From Candidatus Methanogaster sp. (GTDB lineage Archaea; Halobacteriota; Methanosarcinia; Methanosarcinales; Methanogasteraceae), in NCBI GenBank assembly GCA_003194445.1, contig PQXF01000027.1, positions 1-37,331 on the forward strand: a DNA stretch of 37,331 bases, in the 5' to 3' direction. Each line of letters starts with the position of its first letter. Position 1 is the first letter of the stretch. The notes under the pieces were generated by a model. The model was given only the letters and a program-made list of their open reading frames with translations. It had not been told where the DNA came from and did no database searches. The position numbers were made by a program, and so were the translations under genes. This document shows, piece after piece, positions 1 to 8,172 of the stretch.

Positions 1-1
1 G

Positions 2-28
2 TGTGCAGATTGTGGTAAAAATCTGGTA
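2..28 (+). other. possible 3' end of a zinc-ribbon gene (cut by window edge)
   Basis: The first bases read C-A-D-C-G-K-N-L-V-stop on the plus strand, a CxxCG knuckle like those ending many archaeal zinc-ribbon proteins. Only nine codons are visible, so this could be chance. Nothing else is seen between here and the stop of the lipoprotein gene that converges on it. Confidence 0.2.
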
Positions 29-104
29 TGAAATCCACATGGAATAGTTTTGCCAGCTCCAATATGATGAAAGTGATGAGATACTATGGTAAAATGTTTG
101 GCTA

Positions 105-1391
105 TCACTGGATTTTTGAACAGCGCCGATTATCCGGGGTTTGATAAGCTTCAGAAGTTGGTGGCGATGTTTCGCTTGGTCGTTTAATTTCACCCCCTCC
201 ATCCGCAGCCGTTGCAGGCACATCGATCACATAGATGTCCGTCTTCTCCCACCCGAATTTCGCATTGGGTGCCCACACAAAAGCGATCCTGGATCCGTCA
301 GGACTCCATTTTAGGTCATGCATCATGCCGTAATTGTATGGAATGCTCAGTAGCAGATCTTTATCTCCTCCATCGGAGTTCATCACCCATATCCCAGATT
401 TAGCATCATTCTTATCTATCTTTCCGGAATAGCAATACGCCCTTGTTGACCTGGATATGTAGGCCATCCTGTTGCCATCAGGACTCCACGCGAGATCAGT
501 CTTAAATGCCCGACTTTCTGTCAACTGCTCGCTGTCATCATCACCGAGGTTCACTATCCGGATATTAACAGTATCTTCCTGCCCGGCAGCCCCGCGGTCC
601 GATATGTACGCGATCTTTCCCCCATCCGGACTCCATTTCGCACCAAAACACTCTCCAGTTTCTGTTGATATCTGCTCTGTGTCGGTGTTGTCCACATCCA
701 CCACCCGGATGCTAACCGCTGTAAGTTCGTTTGAACAGACTCGCGAAGCCTGGAAGAGTATCTTCTGTCCATCCGGACTCCAGATCAAATCCGGATTGTA
801 GAAATCGGTATGGCTGATACCGGAAACGATCGTCGTTTCGTTGCCTTTGTTTACATCCATTATCCGTATGTCTGCCGCAATTTCATGCCGGTCATAAGCA
901 GTCTTGCCGGTCGAGTATTGTGCGTAATAGCAAACCTTGCCCCCATCCGGACTCAGTGTCCATCCCGATCCAAGTAAAGGTTGATCATCTGTCACAGGAA
1001 GAGATACCACTCTCTTTTCATCGCTTCCGTCTGGTTTCATAACCCACAACTCACGTTCTTCTTCCACAATTCTATGGAAAAATACCCTGCTCCCGTCCCG
1101 ACTCAATGCCGGATATGCGCCCCGGGTCAGTGTTTTCACATTGCCGCCATCCGGATCCATTACACCGATGTTAGGTCCGGATCTGAAGAATATCTTCGAG
1201 CCATCATGGCTCCAGACAGGATCCGCATTGCCAGCAGAGTCCGTCGTCAATCTTGTCACATCATAACGACACGTTAGATCATTTATTGGTCGTGATTGTA
1301 GATGAACCACATTTTCCCCAATGCATCCGCTAAAAGTAACCGCGGTTGTGGCTATCAGAAGTAGTATCACAATTTTGGTATCTAATTTCAT
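105..1391 (-). CDS. TolB-like beta-propeller lipoprotein (F-type leader)
   Basis: A 428-aa exported lipoprotein. Residues 1-23 are a signal peptide ending in the lipobox F-S-G-C, so the mature protein should be lipid-anchored on the outer face of the membrane. The rest is a chain of TolB/PD40 propeller blades, recognisable by repeated W-S-P-D-G-x-(K/R)-(I/M)-x-(F/Y) motifs (at least six between about residues 58 and 370) alternating with I-W-V-M-(N/D)-x-D-G strands. Such propellers usually bind partner proteins or ligands; no enzyme motif is seen. The signal peptide and the DNA just upstream nearly match those of the two other F lipoproteins in this window, but the mature domain is unrelated to theirs, so the gene looks like a leader/domain chimera. 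The RBS is GAGGGAG. It is the last gene of the minus-strand array. Confidence 0.85.
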   Translation of the reverse strand: MKLDTKIVILLLIATTAVTFSGCIGENVVHLQSRPINDLTCRYDVTRLTTDSAGNADPVWSHDGSKIFFRSGPNIGVMDPDGGNVKTLTRGAYPALSRDGSRVFFHRIVEEERELWVMKPDGSDEKRVVSLPVTDDQPLLGSGWTLSPDGGKVCYYAQYSTGKTAYDRHEIAADIRIMDVNKGNETTIVSGISHTDFYNPDLIWSPDGQKILFQASRVCSNELTAVSIRVVDVDNTDTEQISTETGECFGAKWSPDGGKIAYISDRGAAGQEDTVNIRIVNLGDDDSEQLTESRAFKTDLAWSPDGNRMAYISRSTRAYCYSGKIDKNDAKSGIWVMNSDGGDKDLLLSIPYNYGMMHDLKWSPDGSRIAFVWAPNAKFGWEKTDIYVIDVPATAADGGGEIKRPSETSPPTSEAYQTPDNRRCSKIQ

Positions 1392-1412
1392 GTTTTATTC
1401 TCCCTCTTGTTC

Positions 1413-1523
1413 TCAGTCATAACGCATATCGGATCGTTCCAGTTCAACCGTCTGCCACACTTCATCAAGGGCTGTGCGATCATTATCGGGGCAATGGATC
1501 TTACTACAGAAGCCAGTATCCTT
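1413..1523 (-). pseudogene. 3' remnant of an E-family membrane protein gene
   Basis: In the frame ending at the TGA here the sequence reads KDTGFCSKIHCPDNDRTALD then EVWQTVELERSDMRYD-stop. It aligns with the last 36 residues of the intact E genes, with the shared I-H-C-x-D-N-D core and the WQTVEL strand near the end. The 5' part of that gene is gone. The fragment begins directly after the TAA of the 219-aa gene and is in frame with it, and it is followed by an F-type lipoprotein gene about 20 bp on, the same E-to-F order and spacing as in the intact copies. It has no start codon and is unlikely to be translated on its own. Confidence 0.8.
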
Positions 1524-2183
1524 TTAGTTTTTGTATTCATTTTCATCCACTCCTCCATTTTCGCCCTCTTCTCGTTTTGCCGGCTCACGCGTCACAATAG
1601 CATAGATCACAGTACTAATGGCGGACAGGATAAACAGCATGAATGAAACAGCCGCAAGACATGCACAACCGGATGTTGATGGCTTCCAGTACGTAAGCGA
1701 CATATCAGGATACGACTTTTCCGCGGTATCGTTCCCGGTATATGGCCGAAGAAGTTCGCTTTTGTCCATTTCCACCGTAAATGCAGCTCTTCCGGCACCA
1801 TATGAATCCACAGCAGCCTCGGTTGCATCGAAAAGATAGCACCACCCGGTGCGCCTCTCTTCCGGATCACTCAGATTTCCGGATACAATAATCGTCTCAA
1901 AAGGTTCGCCAGAGGATAAACGTTCTTGCTCGCCATCATGCAGGTAATGAGCCGCAACCGTTTTGTTTCCGGAATGCACAAACAGGTTGGCACTTGAAAG
2001 CTCGTATGGGCTGTTTGGTATGTCGTATTCCAGGTAGAAGCCGCAATCAAGCTCAGTGACATTACATGCATCCAGAGACCGTCTTTCGAAAGGATCCTGC
2101 ATCAGCGGATACACGGATGCGCCAACAGAGATAAAGAGGGACGAAACCGTCACCAAAACGGCATGTTTAAGTATGGTTCTCAT
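1524..2183 (-). CDS. membrane-anchored exported protein, unknown function
   Basis: 219 aa. An N-terminal hydrophobic segment (about residues 8-26) looks like a signal peptide or anchor. A Cys-containing, Asn-glycosylation-rich extracellular beta-type region spans about 30-170, and one strong transmembrane helix lies at about 173-196, followed by a short charged cytoplasmic tail rich in E, K and G. I do not recognise the family. The start has a strong RBS (GGAGGTGA, 4-5 nt before ATG) that lies inside the end of the preceding 79-aa ORF, so the two are probably coupled. The gene sits where the body of an E-family gene would be expected, and the E 3' remnant follows its stop codon in frame, which suggests it replaced most of that gene. 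Confidence 0.7.
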   Translation of the reverse strand: MRTILKHAVLVTVSSLFISVGASVYPLMQDPFERRSLDACNVTELDCGFYLEYDIPNSPYELSSANLFVHSGNKTVAAHYLHDGEQERLSSGEPFETIIVSGNLSDPEERRTGWCYLFDATEAAVDSYGAGRAAFTVEMDKSELLRPYTGNDTAEKSYPDMSLTYWKPSTSGCACLAAVSFMLFILSAISTVIYAIVTREPAKREEGENGGVDENEYKN

Positions 2184-2406
2184 TTTTCACCTCCTCGGTT
2201 GCAGGCATAGTTGCCACTGGTGTCTTCTCGATCCGGTTGCCGGCACCGGTGGCGCTGGCTGCGGTTTCATCTGTGGAAGTGGCTATCACGGGCGTGGTTG
2301 CCACAGGTGCCGCTTCCTTGAGGGCGGTTACAACCGCCGGACGGGCTGACACTGCCAGTGCCACCAGCAGGACGATTCCAATTGCGAGGGTTCTTCTTGA
2401 CCACAT
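2167..2406 (-). CDS. small secreted Ala/Thr-rich protein
   Basis: 79 aa: a basic start (M-W-S-R-R), a hydrophobic signal or anchor segment at residues 7-22, then a low-complexity tail rich in Ala, Thr, Val and Glu. It begins 21 bp after the preceding gene with a GAGATGAT ribosome-binding site and overlaps the next start by 17 bp. There is no recognisable domain. It may be a surface peptide or a surviving N-terminus of a larger lost protein. Its place in the run and the overlap support translation; function is unknown. Confidence 0.5.
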   Translation of the reverse strand: MWSRRTLAIGIVLLVALAVSARPAVVTALKEAAPVATTPVIATSTDETAASATGAGNRIEKTPVATMPATEEVKNENHT

Positions 2407-2427
2407 AGTATCATCTCGTTTTCGTCT

Positions 2428-2904
2428 CTATTTTATCCATTTTTTATTATAATATAAAATGTCCTCATCACTTGCGCATATCGTTTCTACGACTTCGCCA
2501 TTCTTGCGTATGGAAAAATTCATAATATATCTGCCTGAAAGATTTTCAGAATATACGCGATCAAGTGCAAGTGCATATCCTTCCTTGAGCAACGTCACAT
2601 TTTTCGCATGTTCCCATGATCCGCCGGTGTAGGCGATGCTGGGCGATATTTTGACACCCTCCAATATCACATCCCCAACTGCTGCGTATGCTGGTATGGA
2701 AATGCCAGAAACAATCACTCCTGCTATCAGAATCGCAATGCCTGGTTGCAGCCCCCTTACTACCTTCCACCGCTTCGAATCTTCTTGAACTGTTCTATTT
2801 CCCCCGGGCACCGCAAATATGGAAAGGATGTCACTAACCATGGTGAACACGCCGCCGTATGCGGGGGATGCTTTTAATATCTTCAGTTTCGATCTGTTTT
2901 TCAT
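2428..2904 (-). CDS. E-family membrane protein, internally deleted, with a different ectodomain
   Basis: 158 aa. The first about 25 residues (MKNRSKLKILKA, then Y-G-G-V-F) match the start of the E family, and residues about 47-75 (R-W-K-V-x-x-G-L-Q followed by a hydrophobic helix ending I-V-S-G-I-S-I) match the last TM helix of that family. The roughly 120 residues carrying TM2-TM4 are missing without loss of frame. The exported domain after the helix (about residues 76-158) does not resemble that of the other E copies. The start has an AAGGAGATG RBS. It is probably a single-pass or two-pass surface protein, either a decaying copy or a rearranged working one. Confidence 0.7.
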   Translation of the reverse strand: MKNRSKLKILKASPAYGGVFTMVSDILSIFAVPGGNRTVQEDSKRWKVVRGLQPGIAILIAGVIVSGISIPAYAAVGDVILEGVKISPSIAYTGGSWEHAKNVTLLKEGYALALDRVYSENLSGRYIMNFSIRKNGEVVETICASDEDILYYNKKWIK

Positions 2905-2922
2905 CTTTCAACATCTCCTTAT

Positions 2923-3567
2923 TTATATTGTTATTATGTTATATGCATAGTTCAGGTGGCATACAATAGCGATCCCCGCCGGTACGCCAACGGTGATCAG
3001 GGCATCTTTTGTTGAGATATTTCGTGCGTGCTTGATCCCGAATATCCAGATATATGCCCCCCACAGTCCAAGGAGGTTTGTGATGATAGGAAGCGTTTTC
3101 ATCAGTGGATTTTGCTCCAACTGCGGCATCAACATCTGTGCCATGAGTTCCGGGCTTTCGACTGGGAATTCGATGGTCAGGAACACGACCATAATTACTA
3201 AAAGTCCGATAACCGATGCAACGATTGCAGGGATGAAACCATATCCTGTAAACTCAAGACACCGTTTGAACGAGCCGTTTCCTTTGAACATTAATGATAT
3301 GGTATAGAATACCCCTGCAACAACGAACCAGAATGCAAACCCGCTAATAAGTTCCACGATGATGGGGGCTGCTGTGTCGGTTACTGACTGCGCCATATCG
3401 CCAGGGAATCTGCGCATTATCGTGCCAATTATCATCAATAGGAGGATAGCGTCGATAAGAGCTGAAATCAGCACGATTCCCGCGGGTATCAGCAGGTTCG
3501 TCCCCTTTGCGGATAGTTCGCTGAAGAACTGGTCCGGGTCTGTCAGAACATCTCTAATCTTTACCAT
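2923..3567 (-). CDS. Yip1-like multi-pass membrane protein (only intact C copy)
   Basis: 214 aa with about five transmembrane helices (near 25-48, 70-92, 108-135, 160-178 and 188-205). The N-terminal D-P-D-x-F-F-S-E-L segment followed by a hydrophobic helix, and the loop with F-K-G-N-G-S-F-K-R-C-L-x-x-x-G-Y-x-x-x-P, are typical of archaeal Yip1-domain (PF04893-type) membrane proteins. The biochemical role of this family in prokaryotes is unclear. This is the only complete copy; three remnants lie elsewhere in the array. It stands between an F lipoprotein and an E gene, 18 bp from the latter. Confidence 0.75.
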   Translation of the reverse strand: MVKIRDVLTDPDQFFSELSAKGTNLLIPAGIVLISALIDAILLLMIIGTIMRRFPGDMAQSVTDTAAPIIVELISGFAFWFVVAGVFYTISLMFKGNGSFKRCLEFTGYGFIPAIVASVIGLLVIMVVFLTIEFPVESPELMAQMLMPQLEQNPLMKTLPIITNLLGLWGAYIWIFGIKHARNISTKDALITVGVPAGIAIVCHLNYAYNIITI

Positions 3568-3609
3568 TTTTGTTATGTTGATCTCTGCCCGATGGTGCTT
3601 TTGAACGCT

Positions 3610-4743
3610 TCAGCTTATTATATGGGTGTTATAATATCTTGCTAACATTATATTCAGTTCATCATCCAGTATAACATCCCGGTTATTGAACGAGGCATGC
3701 ATCTCCATACTCCATCCACAGATACCTGCAAACGAAATTTGCACTATCGCGGCATCGGAAATATTCATCTGTGGAATGTCTATTGCCTGCTCCGGTTGGC
3801 GCTCGTATGTCCGGTTTCGCAGAATCGCTACTCCACTGCTCCGTGATTTATTGATCAGTTCCTCTCCGAAATCGTCGATAACAAGAAGTCTATTTCCGGA
3901 AACGACTGTTATATTCCTTTCAGGCATGACTTTTACCGCATACCAGATCTCTGTCACTGGTATGTTGTCAGGCGGTGAACCTTGTACCGTTTCAAAATCA
4001 GCGGACCTATAGAACTCAAATACGCTTCTGTTCAACCAGTTCGCCCATATAAAAGGGTGCGCCTCGGGATCGGGTTCGTAAGAGCCTCCCATCCGATGAA
4101 TGCTGTATGGTGCTATGCCAAATACGTGGGAGTAATCGAAGCGTTCTGCTGCCTCGAGTACTTCAAGGCTCTCTTTAAAAGACGATGATGTTACAGGTGT
4201 TGCATTATGCATCAACAGGAAGGACCTGTCATACAGCGAATCAACAACGAAGACCACGGACCCGTTAACGGTCTGACCCGGAGACAGTGATAGTGTCGTA
4301 TCCTCAATCCTGTTCTCGTTCCTGAGATCTCCCAGCACCTCCAGCAAACTCGAATTGTACAGCTTCCGGGTCGTGGTATTGAATAACTGATCTCCAGCAC
4401 GCAGGTGCAGGTCATTTGCCTTAAAATCGATGGCATCTGAGCCAGTATTCGTTATCGATAGATTGTATGCTGCATAATGCCTCTCCGAAATATTGTATGT
4501 CCATTCCCGAACCTCTTCATCCCTGTTATCCCGCATATACACACTTGAGAAAGATACTATGCGGATTTCAGGATTGTGTTTGATTCCGGGCGGCGGAACC
4601 GGGGTTGTTGCTGATATATTTGTGGTAATGTTGTGCAGTGATTCCGGTTCCCGAGTAATACCTTTTTCCTCGACGCATCCGCTGAAAGTAACCGTGGTTG
4701 TGGCCATCAGAAGCAATATCACAATTTTAGTATCCAATTTCAT
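3610..4743 (-). CDS. F-family lipoprotein with DUF4352-like domain
   Basis: 377 aa. It has a signal peptide with lipobox F-S-G-C (Cys22), then a mature part rich in N-glycosylation sequons. Residues about 55-180 resemble DUF4352-type immunoglobulin-like domains: a strand Y-A-A-Y-N-L-S-I-x-N-x-G-S-D, then the L-R-A-G-D-Q-L-F loop, then L-S-L-S-P-G-Q-T-V-N-G-S-V-V-F. The C-terminal half (about 200-377) is an unrecognised alpha/beta region. The protein should be anchored outside the cell. It is a close paralog of the F gene 2.4 kb to the right and follows its E partner by 24 bp, so E and F are probably co-translated and may form one complex. Confidence 0.8.
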   Translation of the reverse strand: MKLDTKIVILLLMATTTVTFSGCVEEKGITREPESLHNITTNISATTPVPPPGIKHNPEIRIVSFSSVYMRDNRDEEVREWTYNISERHYAAYNLSITNTGSDAIDFKANDLHLRAGDQLFNTTTRKLYNSSLLEVLGDLRNENRIEDTTLSLSPGQTVNGSVVFVVDSLYDRSFLLMHNATPVTSSSFKESLEVLEAAERFDYSHVFGIAPYSIHRMGGSYEPDPEAHPFIWANWLNRSVFEFYRSADFETVQGSPPDNIPVTEIWYAVKVMPERNITVVSGNRLLVIDDFGEELINKSRSSGVAILRNRTYERQPEQAIDIPQMNISDAAIVQISFAGICGWSMEMHASFNNRDVILDDELNIMLARYYNTHIIS

Positions 4744-4767
4744 ATTTTATTCCCCCATCATGTTTCT

Positions 4768-5769
4768 TCAGTCGTAACGCATGTCGGATCGTTCCAGTTC
4801 AACCGTCTGCCACCCATCGCTTAAGGGCGTATCGTCGCAACGGTACCTCAACAAGATGCCCCGACCATTGTCCATCGATAGTCTCATGTATAGGGTTGTA
4901 TTAGCATTCGAGGAGAATGTCCATACTTCGTAAGCTGCCTTGTCCACCCCGGACAGCGTGCTTATATTGTGGCTGTATACCCATTCTCGCCCCTCGTCCC
5001 AGCCCTTTTTCCCGCATTCCTGCCGGGCAGAGAGTGCGCACCCCGTGCTGGTGCGAACCTCCAGCGCTTTTCCATGATCGGTATCCACAATAGCCCACAC
5101 GGCGTCGCCCTCAACCAATTCCAGCCTATCTATGAGCCCCATAGTCACGTTATTTGACTCATCTACTGGCAGTGGCACGAAAAGCGTGGTCTCTTCCGAT
5201 GTATCGATCGTGAGTTCATACTGCATCACGGCATCTCCGAGAATGCCTGATGATATGGATATTCCGGAAACAACGATTCCTGCAACGAGAATCACCGTGC
5301 TCAGTTGCAGCCCCAAAACCTTCCACCGAGGAATACCATCCGGAGATATTCTGCTGCCGTTTAACACCGCATACGCGGAGATGATGCCAAGAATCAGGCT
5401 GATATACCCCGGTATGGAAAAGATGGTCGTGTAAACTACAGACTCTAAATCGCCATAAAATACGCCTGACAGCTGGGGTATGATGAAGATCAGACCAGAT
5501 ATGAGGCAGATCGCAGTTATGACGATTCCGGAAAGGATTGGACATGAGAACTCTTCCGGGTCTTCTTTCGCGTAATTGAGGTGCATATAGGAGAAGACGG
5601 TGGCTGAGACGATTCCTATCAGCAGCAGAATGACCTGGATCGGCATGTATCTCACGGTGCCTGGAAATGCGACCAGAAAGAAGACGTACAGACCAACAAG
5701 AACCAGGCTGAACACGCCGCCGTAGATGCAGGATATTTTCAGTATCGTAAGTCTCGTTTTGTTTTTCAT
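4768..5769 (-). CDS. E-family membrane protein: five TM helices plus exported beta domain
   Basis: 333 aa. It has a short basic N-terminus (MKNKTRLTILK), five hydrophobic helices (about 14-36, 42-64, 80-103, 112-138 and 152-176), then an exported domain of about 155 residues that opens with T-L-F-V-P-L-P-V-D-E and ends in a D-G-W-Q-T-V-E-L strand, which suggests a jelly-roll or galactose-binding-like fold. The family is not one I can name. The gene is colinear without indels with the E copy exactly 4950 bp to the right over nearly its whole length, and about 210 bp of the exported-domain region is almost identical. It starts with AAGGAGATATGGAAAG before ATG. A TATA-like AT-rich stretch upstream overlaps a dead Yip1 copy. 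Confidence 0.8.
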   Translation of the reverse strand: MKNKTRLTILKISCIYGGVFSLVLVGLYVFFLVAFPGTVRYMPIQVILLLIGIVSATVFSYMHLNYAKEDPEEFSCPILSGIVITAICLISGLIFIIPQLSGVFYGDLESVVYTTIFSIPGYISLILGIISAYAVLNGSRISPDGIPRWKVLGLQLSTVILVAGIVVSGISISSGILGDAVMQYELTIDTSEETTLFVPLPVDESNNVTMGLIDRLELVEGDAVWAIVDTDHGKALEVRTSTGCALSARQECGKKGWDEGREWVYSHNISTLSGVDKAAYEVWTFSSNANTTLYMRLSMDNGRGILLRYRCDDTPLSDGWQTVELERSDMRYD

Positions 5770-5813
5770 CTTTCCATATCTCCTTATTTATATTGTTATA
5801 CTATATTCATAGT

Positions 5814-5928
5814 TTATGACGCATAGTTTGCGTAGCACGCAATGGCTATTCCCGCATGCACACCAACTGTGATCAAAGCGTCTCTTATTAAGATGTATCC
5901 TGCCCGTTATCTTCCTCGCCTTTGCCAT
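5814..5928 (-). pseudogene. Yip1-like (C) remnant with internal deletion
   Basis: Reading leftward, the DNA keeps the upstream region and start of the intact Yip1 gene (GGCAGAG, then ATG), then jumps to its last 26 codons, which read ILIRDALITVGVHAGIAIAC then YANYAS-stop. The intact copy has D-A-L-I-T-V-G-V-P-A-G-I-A-I-V-C at the same place. About 180 codons are missing, and the ATG is out of frame with the tail. The remnant lies between an F gene and an E gene, exactly where the intact copy lies in the neighbouring cassette, so it marks the cassette order rather than a working gene. Confidence 0.85.
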
Positions 5929-5961
5929 GCCGACCTCTGCCCACTGGTGCTTTCGAATACT

Positions 5962-7107
5962 TTAGCTAATAAACTTGCGGTCATAATATCTCGCTAAAAC
6001 TATATTTAGTTCGTCATCCAGTATGGTGTCCTGATTGTTATAAGAGAGGCGCATCGACATATCCCATCCGAGCACTCCTTCAAACGAAATCTGCACTATC
6101 GTGGCATCGGGAATAGTCATTTGCGGAATTTCTATTGCCTCCTCCATTTCTATTGCCTCCGGTTGGCTCTCGTATGACTGGTTACGCAGAATCGCTACGC
6201 CACTACTCCGTGATTTGTTGATCAGTTCCTCTCCGAAATCATCAATAACAAGAAGTCGGTTTCCGGAAACGACTGTTAGGTTCCTTTCAGACATGACTCT
6301 TATCGCATACATGGTCTCTGTATCTGGTATGTTATCTGGCAGGGATCTTTGCAACGTTTCAAAATCAGCGGTCTTGAAGAACTCGAATATGCTTCTGTTC
6401 ACCCAGTTCGCCCATGTAAAACTGCGCACACGACCGGGTTCGTATGAGTCACCATAACGATGAAGTCTGTATGGTGGTACGCCGAATGCTACTGAGTAAT
6501 TGAAACGTTCTGCTGCCTCGAGTGCTTCGAGACTCTCTTCGAAAGACGCTGACGTTACGGGTGTTGCATTATATATCAGCAAGAATGATCTGTCATACAG
6601 CGAATCAACACAGAAGACCACAGACCCGTTCATGGTCTGACCCGGGGACAGAGATAGTGTCGTATCTTCGATCCGGTTCTCATTCCCGAGGTCTGCCAGC
6701 ACCTCCAGCATACTCGAATTGTACAGCTTCCGGGTCGTGGTATTGAATAACTGATCTCCGGCACGCAGGTGCAGATCATTTACCTTAAAATTAATGACAT
6801 CTGAGCCATTGTTCTTTATTGACAGGTTGTATGCTGCATAATACATCTCCGAAATATTGTATGTCCATTCCTGGATCTCTTCATCCCAGTTATCACGCAT
6901 GTATATACTTGAGAAAGATACTATGCGGATTTCAAGCCCGTTTTCCATTCTGGGTAGCAGGGTCAGGTTTACCGCTGATATATTCGTGGTATAGTTATCC
7001 AGTGATTCCGGTTCCGGAGCGACCTTTGTTTCCTCGACGCATCCGCTGAAAGTAACCGTGATTGTGGCTATCAGAAGCAGTATCACAATTTTGGTATCCA
7101 ATTTCAT
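5962..7107 (-). CDS. F-family lipoprotein with DUF4352-like domain
   Basis: 381 aa, a paralog of the F protein 2.4 kb to the left with the same architecture: signal peptide and lipobox F-S-G-C, a DUF4352-like beta domain with L-H-L-R-A-G-D-Q-L-F and L-S-L-S-P-G-Q-T-M-N-G, and an alpha/beta C-terminal half containing the nearly invariant stretch V-S-G-N-R-L-L-V-I-D-D-F-G-E-E. A short tandem of E-A-I-E (I-E-M-E-E-A-I-E) near residue 335 is an insertion relative to the other copy. The RBS is GGAGGGAGG. It follows an E gene by 23 bp. Location should be the outer face of the membrane; ligand unknown. Confidence 0.8.
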   Translation of the reverse strand: MKLDTKIVILLLIATITVTFSGCVEETKVAPEPESLDNYTTNISAVNLTLLPRMENGLEIRIVSFSSIYMRDNWDEEIQEWTYNISEMYYAAYNLSIKNNGSDVINFKVNDLHLRAGDQLFNTTTRKLYNSSMLEVLADLGNENRIEDTTLSLSPGQTMNGSVVFCVDSLYDRSFLLIYNATPVTSASFEESLEALEAAERFNYSVAFGVPPYRLHRYGDSYEPGRVRSFTWANWVNRSIFEFFKTADFETLQRSLPDNIPDTETMYAIRVMSERNLTVVSGNRLLVIDDFGEELINKSRSSGVAILRNQSYESQPEAIEMEEAIEIPQMTIPDATIVQISFEGVLGWDMSMRLSYNNQDTILDDELNIVLARYYDRKFIS

Positions 7108-7130
7108 ATCTTAGTTCCTCCCTCCTGTTT

Positions 7131-8156
7131 TCAGTCACAGAGCACCCTGGACCAGCTCAGTTCAACCGTTTGCCAGCCTTCATCAAGGGATGTGTGATCA
7201 TTATCGAGGCAATGGATATTACCGCGCAAGCCAGTAGCCTTCCATAATTTCAGGTACATTGTTGCATCAGCGTTTGAGGCGTAGACCCACACATCATAAG
7301 TGCCCCCATCCATCTCATGGATCATGCTCACATCATGCCTCCGTAACCATTCCTCTCTTTCTCTCGTTTCCATGTACCCGCATTTTTTCTCGGCATAGAG
7401 AACGCATTTAGTGCTGGTGCGAACCTCCAGCGCTTTTCCGTGTTCCGTGTCCACGATACTCCACACGGCATCACCTTTGGTCACTGTTAACTCGTCAACA
7501 ACATCTGCAGCCACGCCACTTGAAGTATCCACCGGCAGCGGTACTAAAAACGTGGTCTCTTCTGCCGTATCGATTCTCGATGCATCAAGTGTGATCGTAT
7601 ACGTCATCCCGGGTCTTCCAAGAGCACCTATTGATAGGGATATGCCGGAAACAACAACCCCTGCAGCGAGAATCACCGTGCCCAGTTGCAGCCCCCGGAT
7701 CTTCCACTGCATAAGACCCTCCGGAGATCTTCTGCTGCCGCTTAACACCGCATACGCGGAGAGAATGCCAAGAATCAGGCTGATATGATAGGGTGCGAAG
7801 TACATGAACCCGATGATCGCACTCGATATATCCACATAGGATAAGCATAACAATAACACCAGAGCGGGGATAAATATCAGACCGAGTATGAGGCAGATCA
7901 CAGTTATGAGGATTCCAGGCAGTAAGGGGCATGCGAATTCTTCCGGTTTCTTCCCGGCGTAATTGAGGTGCATATAAGAGAATACGGTTACTGAGACGAT
8001 CCCTGTCAGCAGCAGAATAATTTGAATCGACGTGTATCTCATGGTGCCCATAAACGCAGCCACAACGAAGACGTACAGACCAGCAAGAACCATGCTGAAC
8101 ACGCCGCCGTAGATGCAGGATACTTTCAGTATCGTAAGTCTCGTTTTGTTTTTCAT
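7131..8156 (-). CDS. E-family membrane protein, diverged copy
   Basis: 341 aa with the E plan: MKNKTRLTILK start, five helices in the first about 185 residues, then an exported domain with T-F-L-V-P-L-P-V-D-T and a terminal E-G-W-Q-T-V-E-L strand. It is less like the other two full-length E proteins than they are like each other, and its loop between TM3 and TM4 is longer. The start is preceded by GGGTGAGCAAAC, and the gene lies 16 bp after a D gene, the same junction as in the cassette to the right. The last 36 residues are the closest match to the orphan E fragment near 1.4 kb. Confidence 0.8.
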   Translation of the reverse strand: MKNKTRLTILKVSCIYGGVFSMVLAGLYVFVVAAFMGTMRYTSIQIILLLTGIVSVTVFSYMHLNYAGKKPEEFACPLLPGILITVICLILGLIFIPALVLLLCLSYVDISSAIIGFMYFAPYHISLILGILSAYAVLSGSRRSPEGLMQWKIRGLQLGTVILAAGVVVSGISLSIGALGRPGMTYTITLDASRIDTAEETTFLVPLPVDTSSGVAADVVDELTVTKGDAVWSIVDTEHGKALEVRTSTKCVLYAEKKCGYMETREREEWLRRHDVSMIHEMDGGTYDVWVYASNADATMYLKLWKATGLRGNIHCLDNDHTSLDEGWQTVELSWSRVLCD

Positions 8157-8172
8157 GTTTGCTCACCCGGAT

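Noticed and set aside
472-801. Plus-strand ORF with repeated C-P-S-G-L-H-like motifs
   Set aside because: The repeats are the reverse complement of the W-S-P-D-G blades of the TolB-like lipoprotein.
1413-2183. Stop-codon read-through or pyrrolysine linking the 219-aa protein to the E tail
   Set aside because: The stop is TAA, not the TAG used for pyrrolysine, and the E tail alone lacks the helices it normally follows. A rearrangement joint explains it better.
4969-5157. Identical 62-codon plus-strand ORFs here and at 9919-10107
   Set aside because: Their identity only reflects the near-identical E genes on the other strand. They have no ribosome-binding site and no family match.
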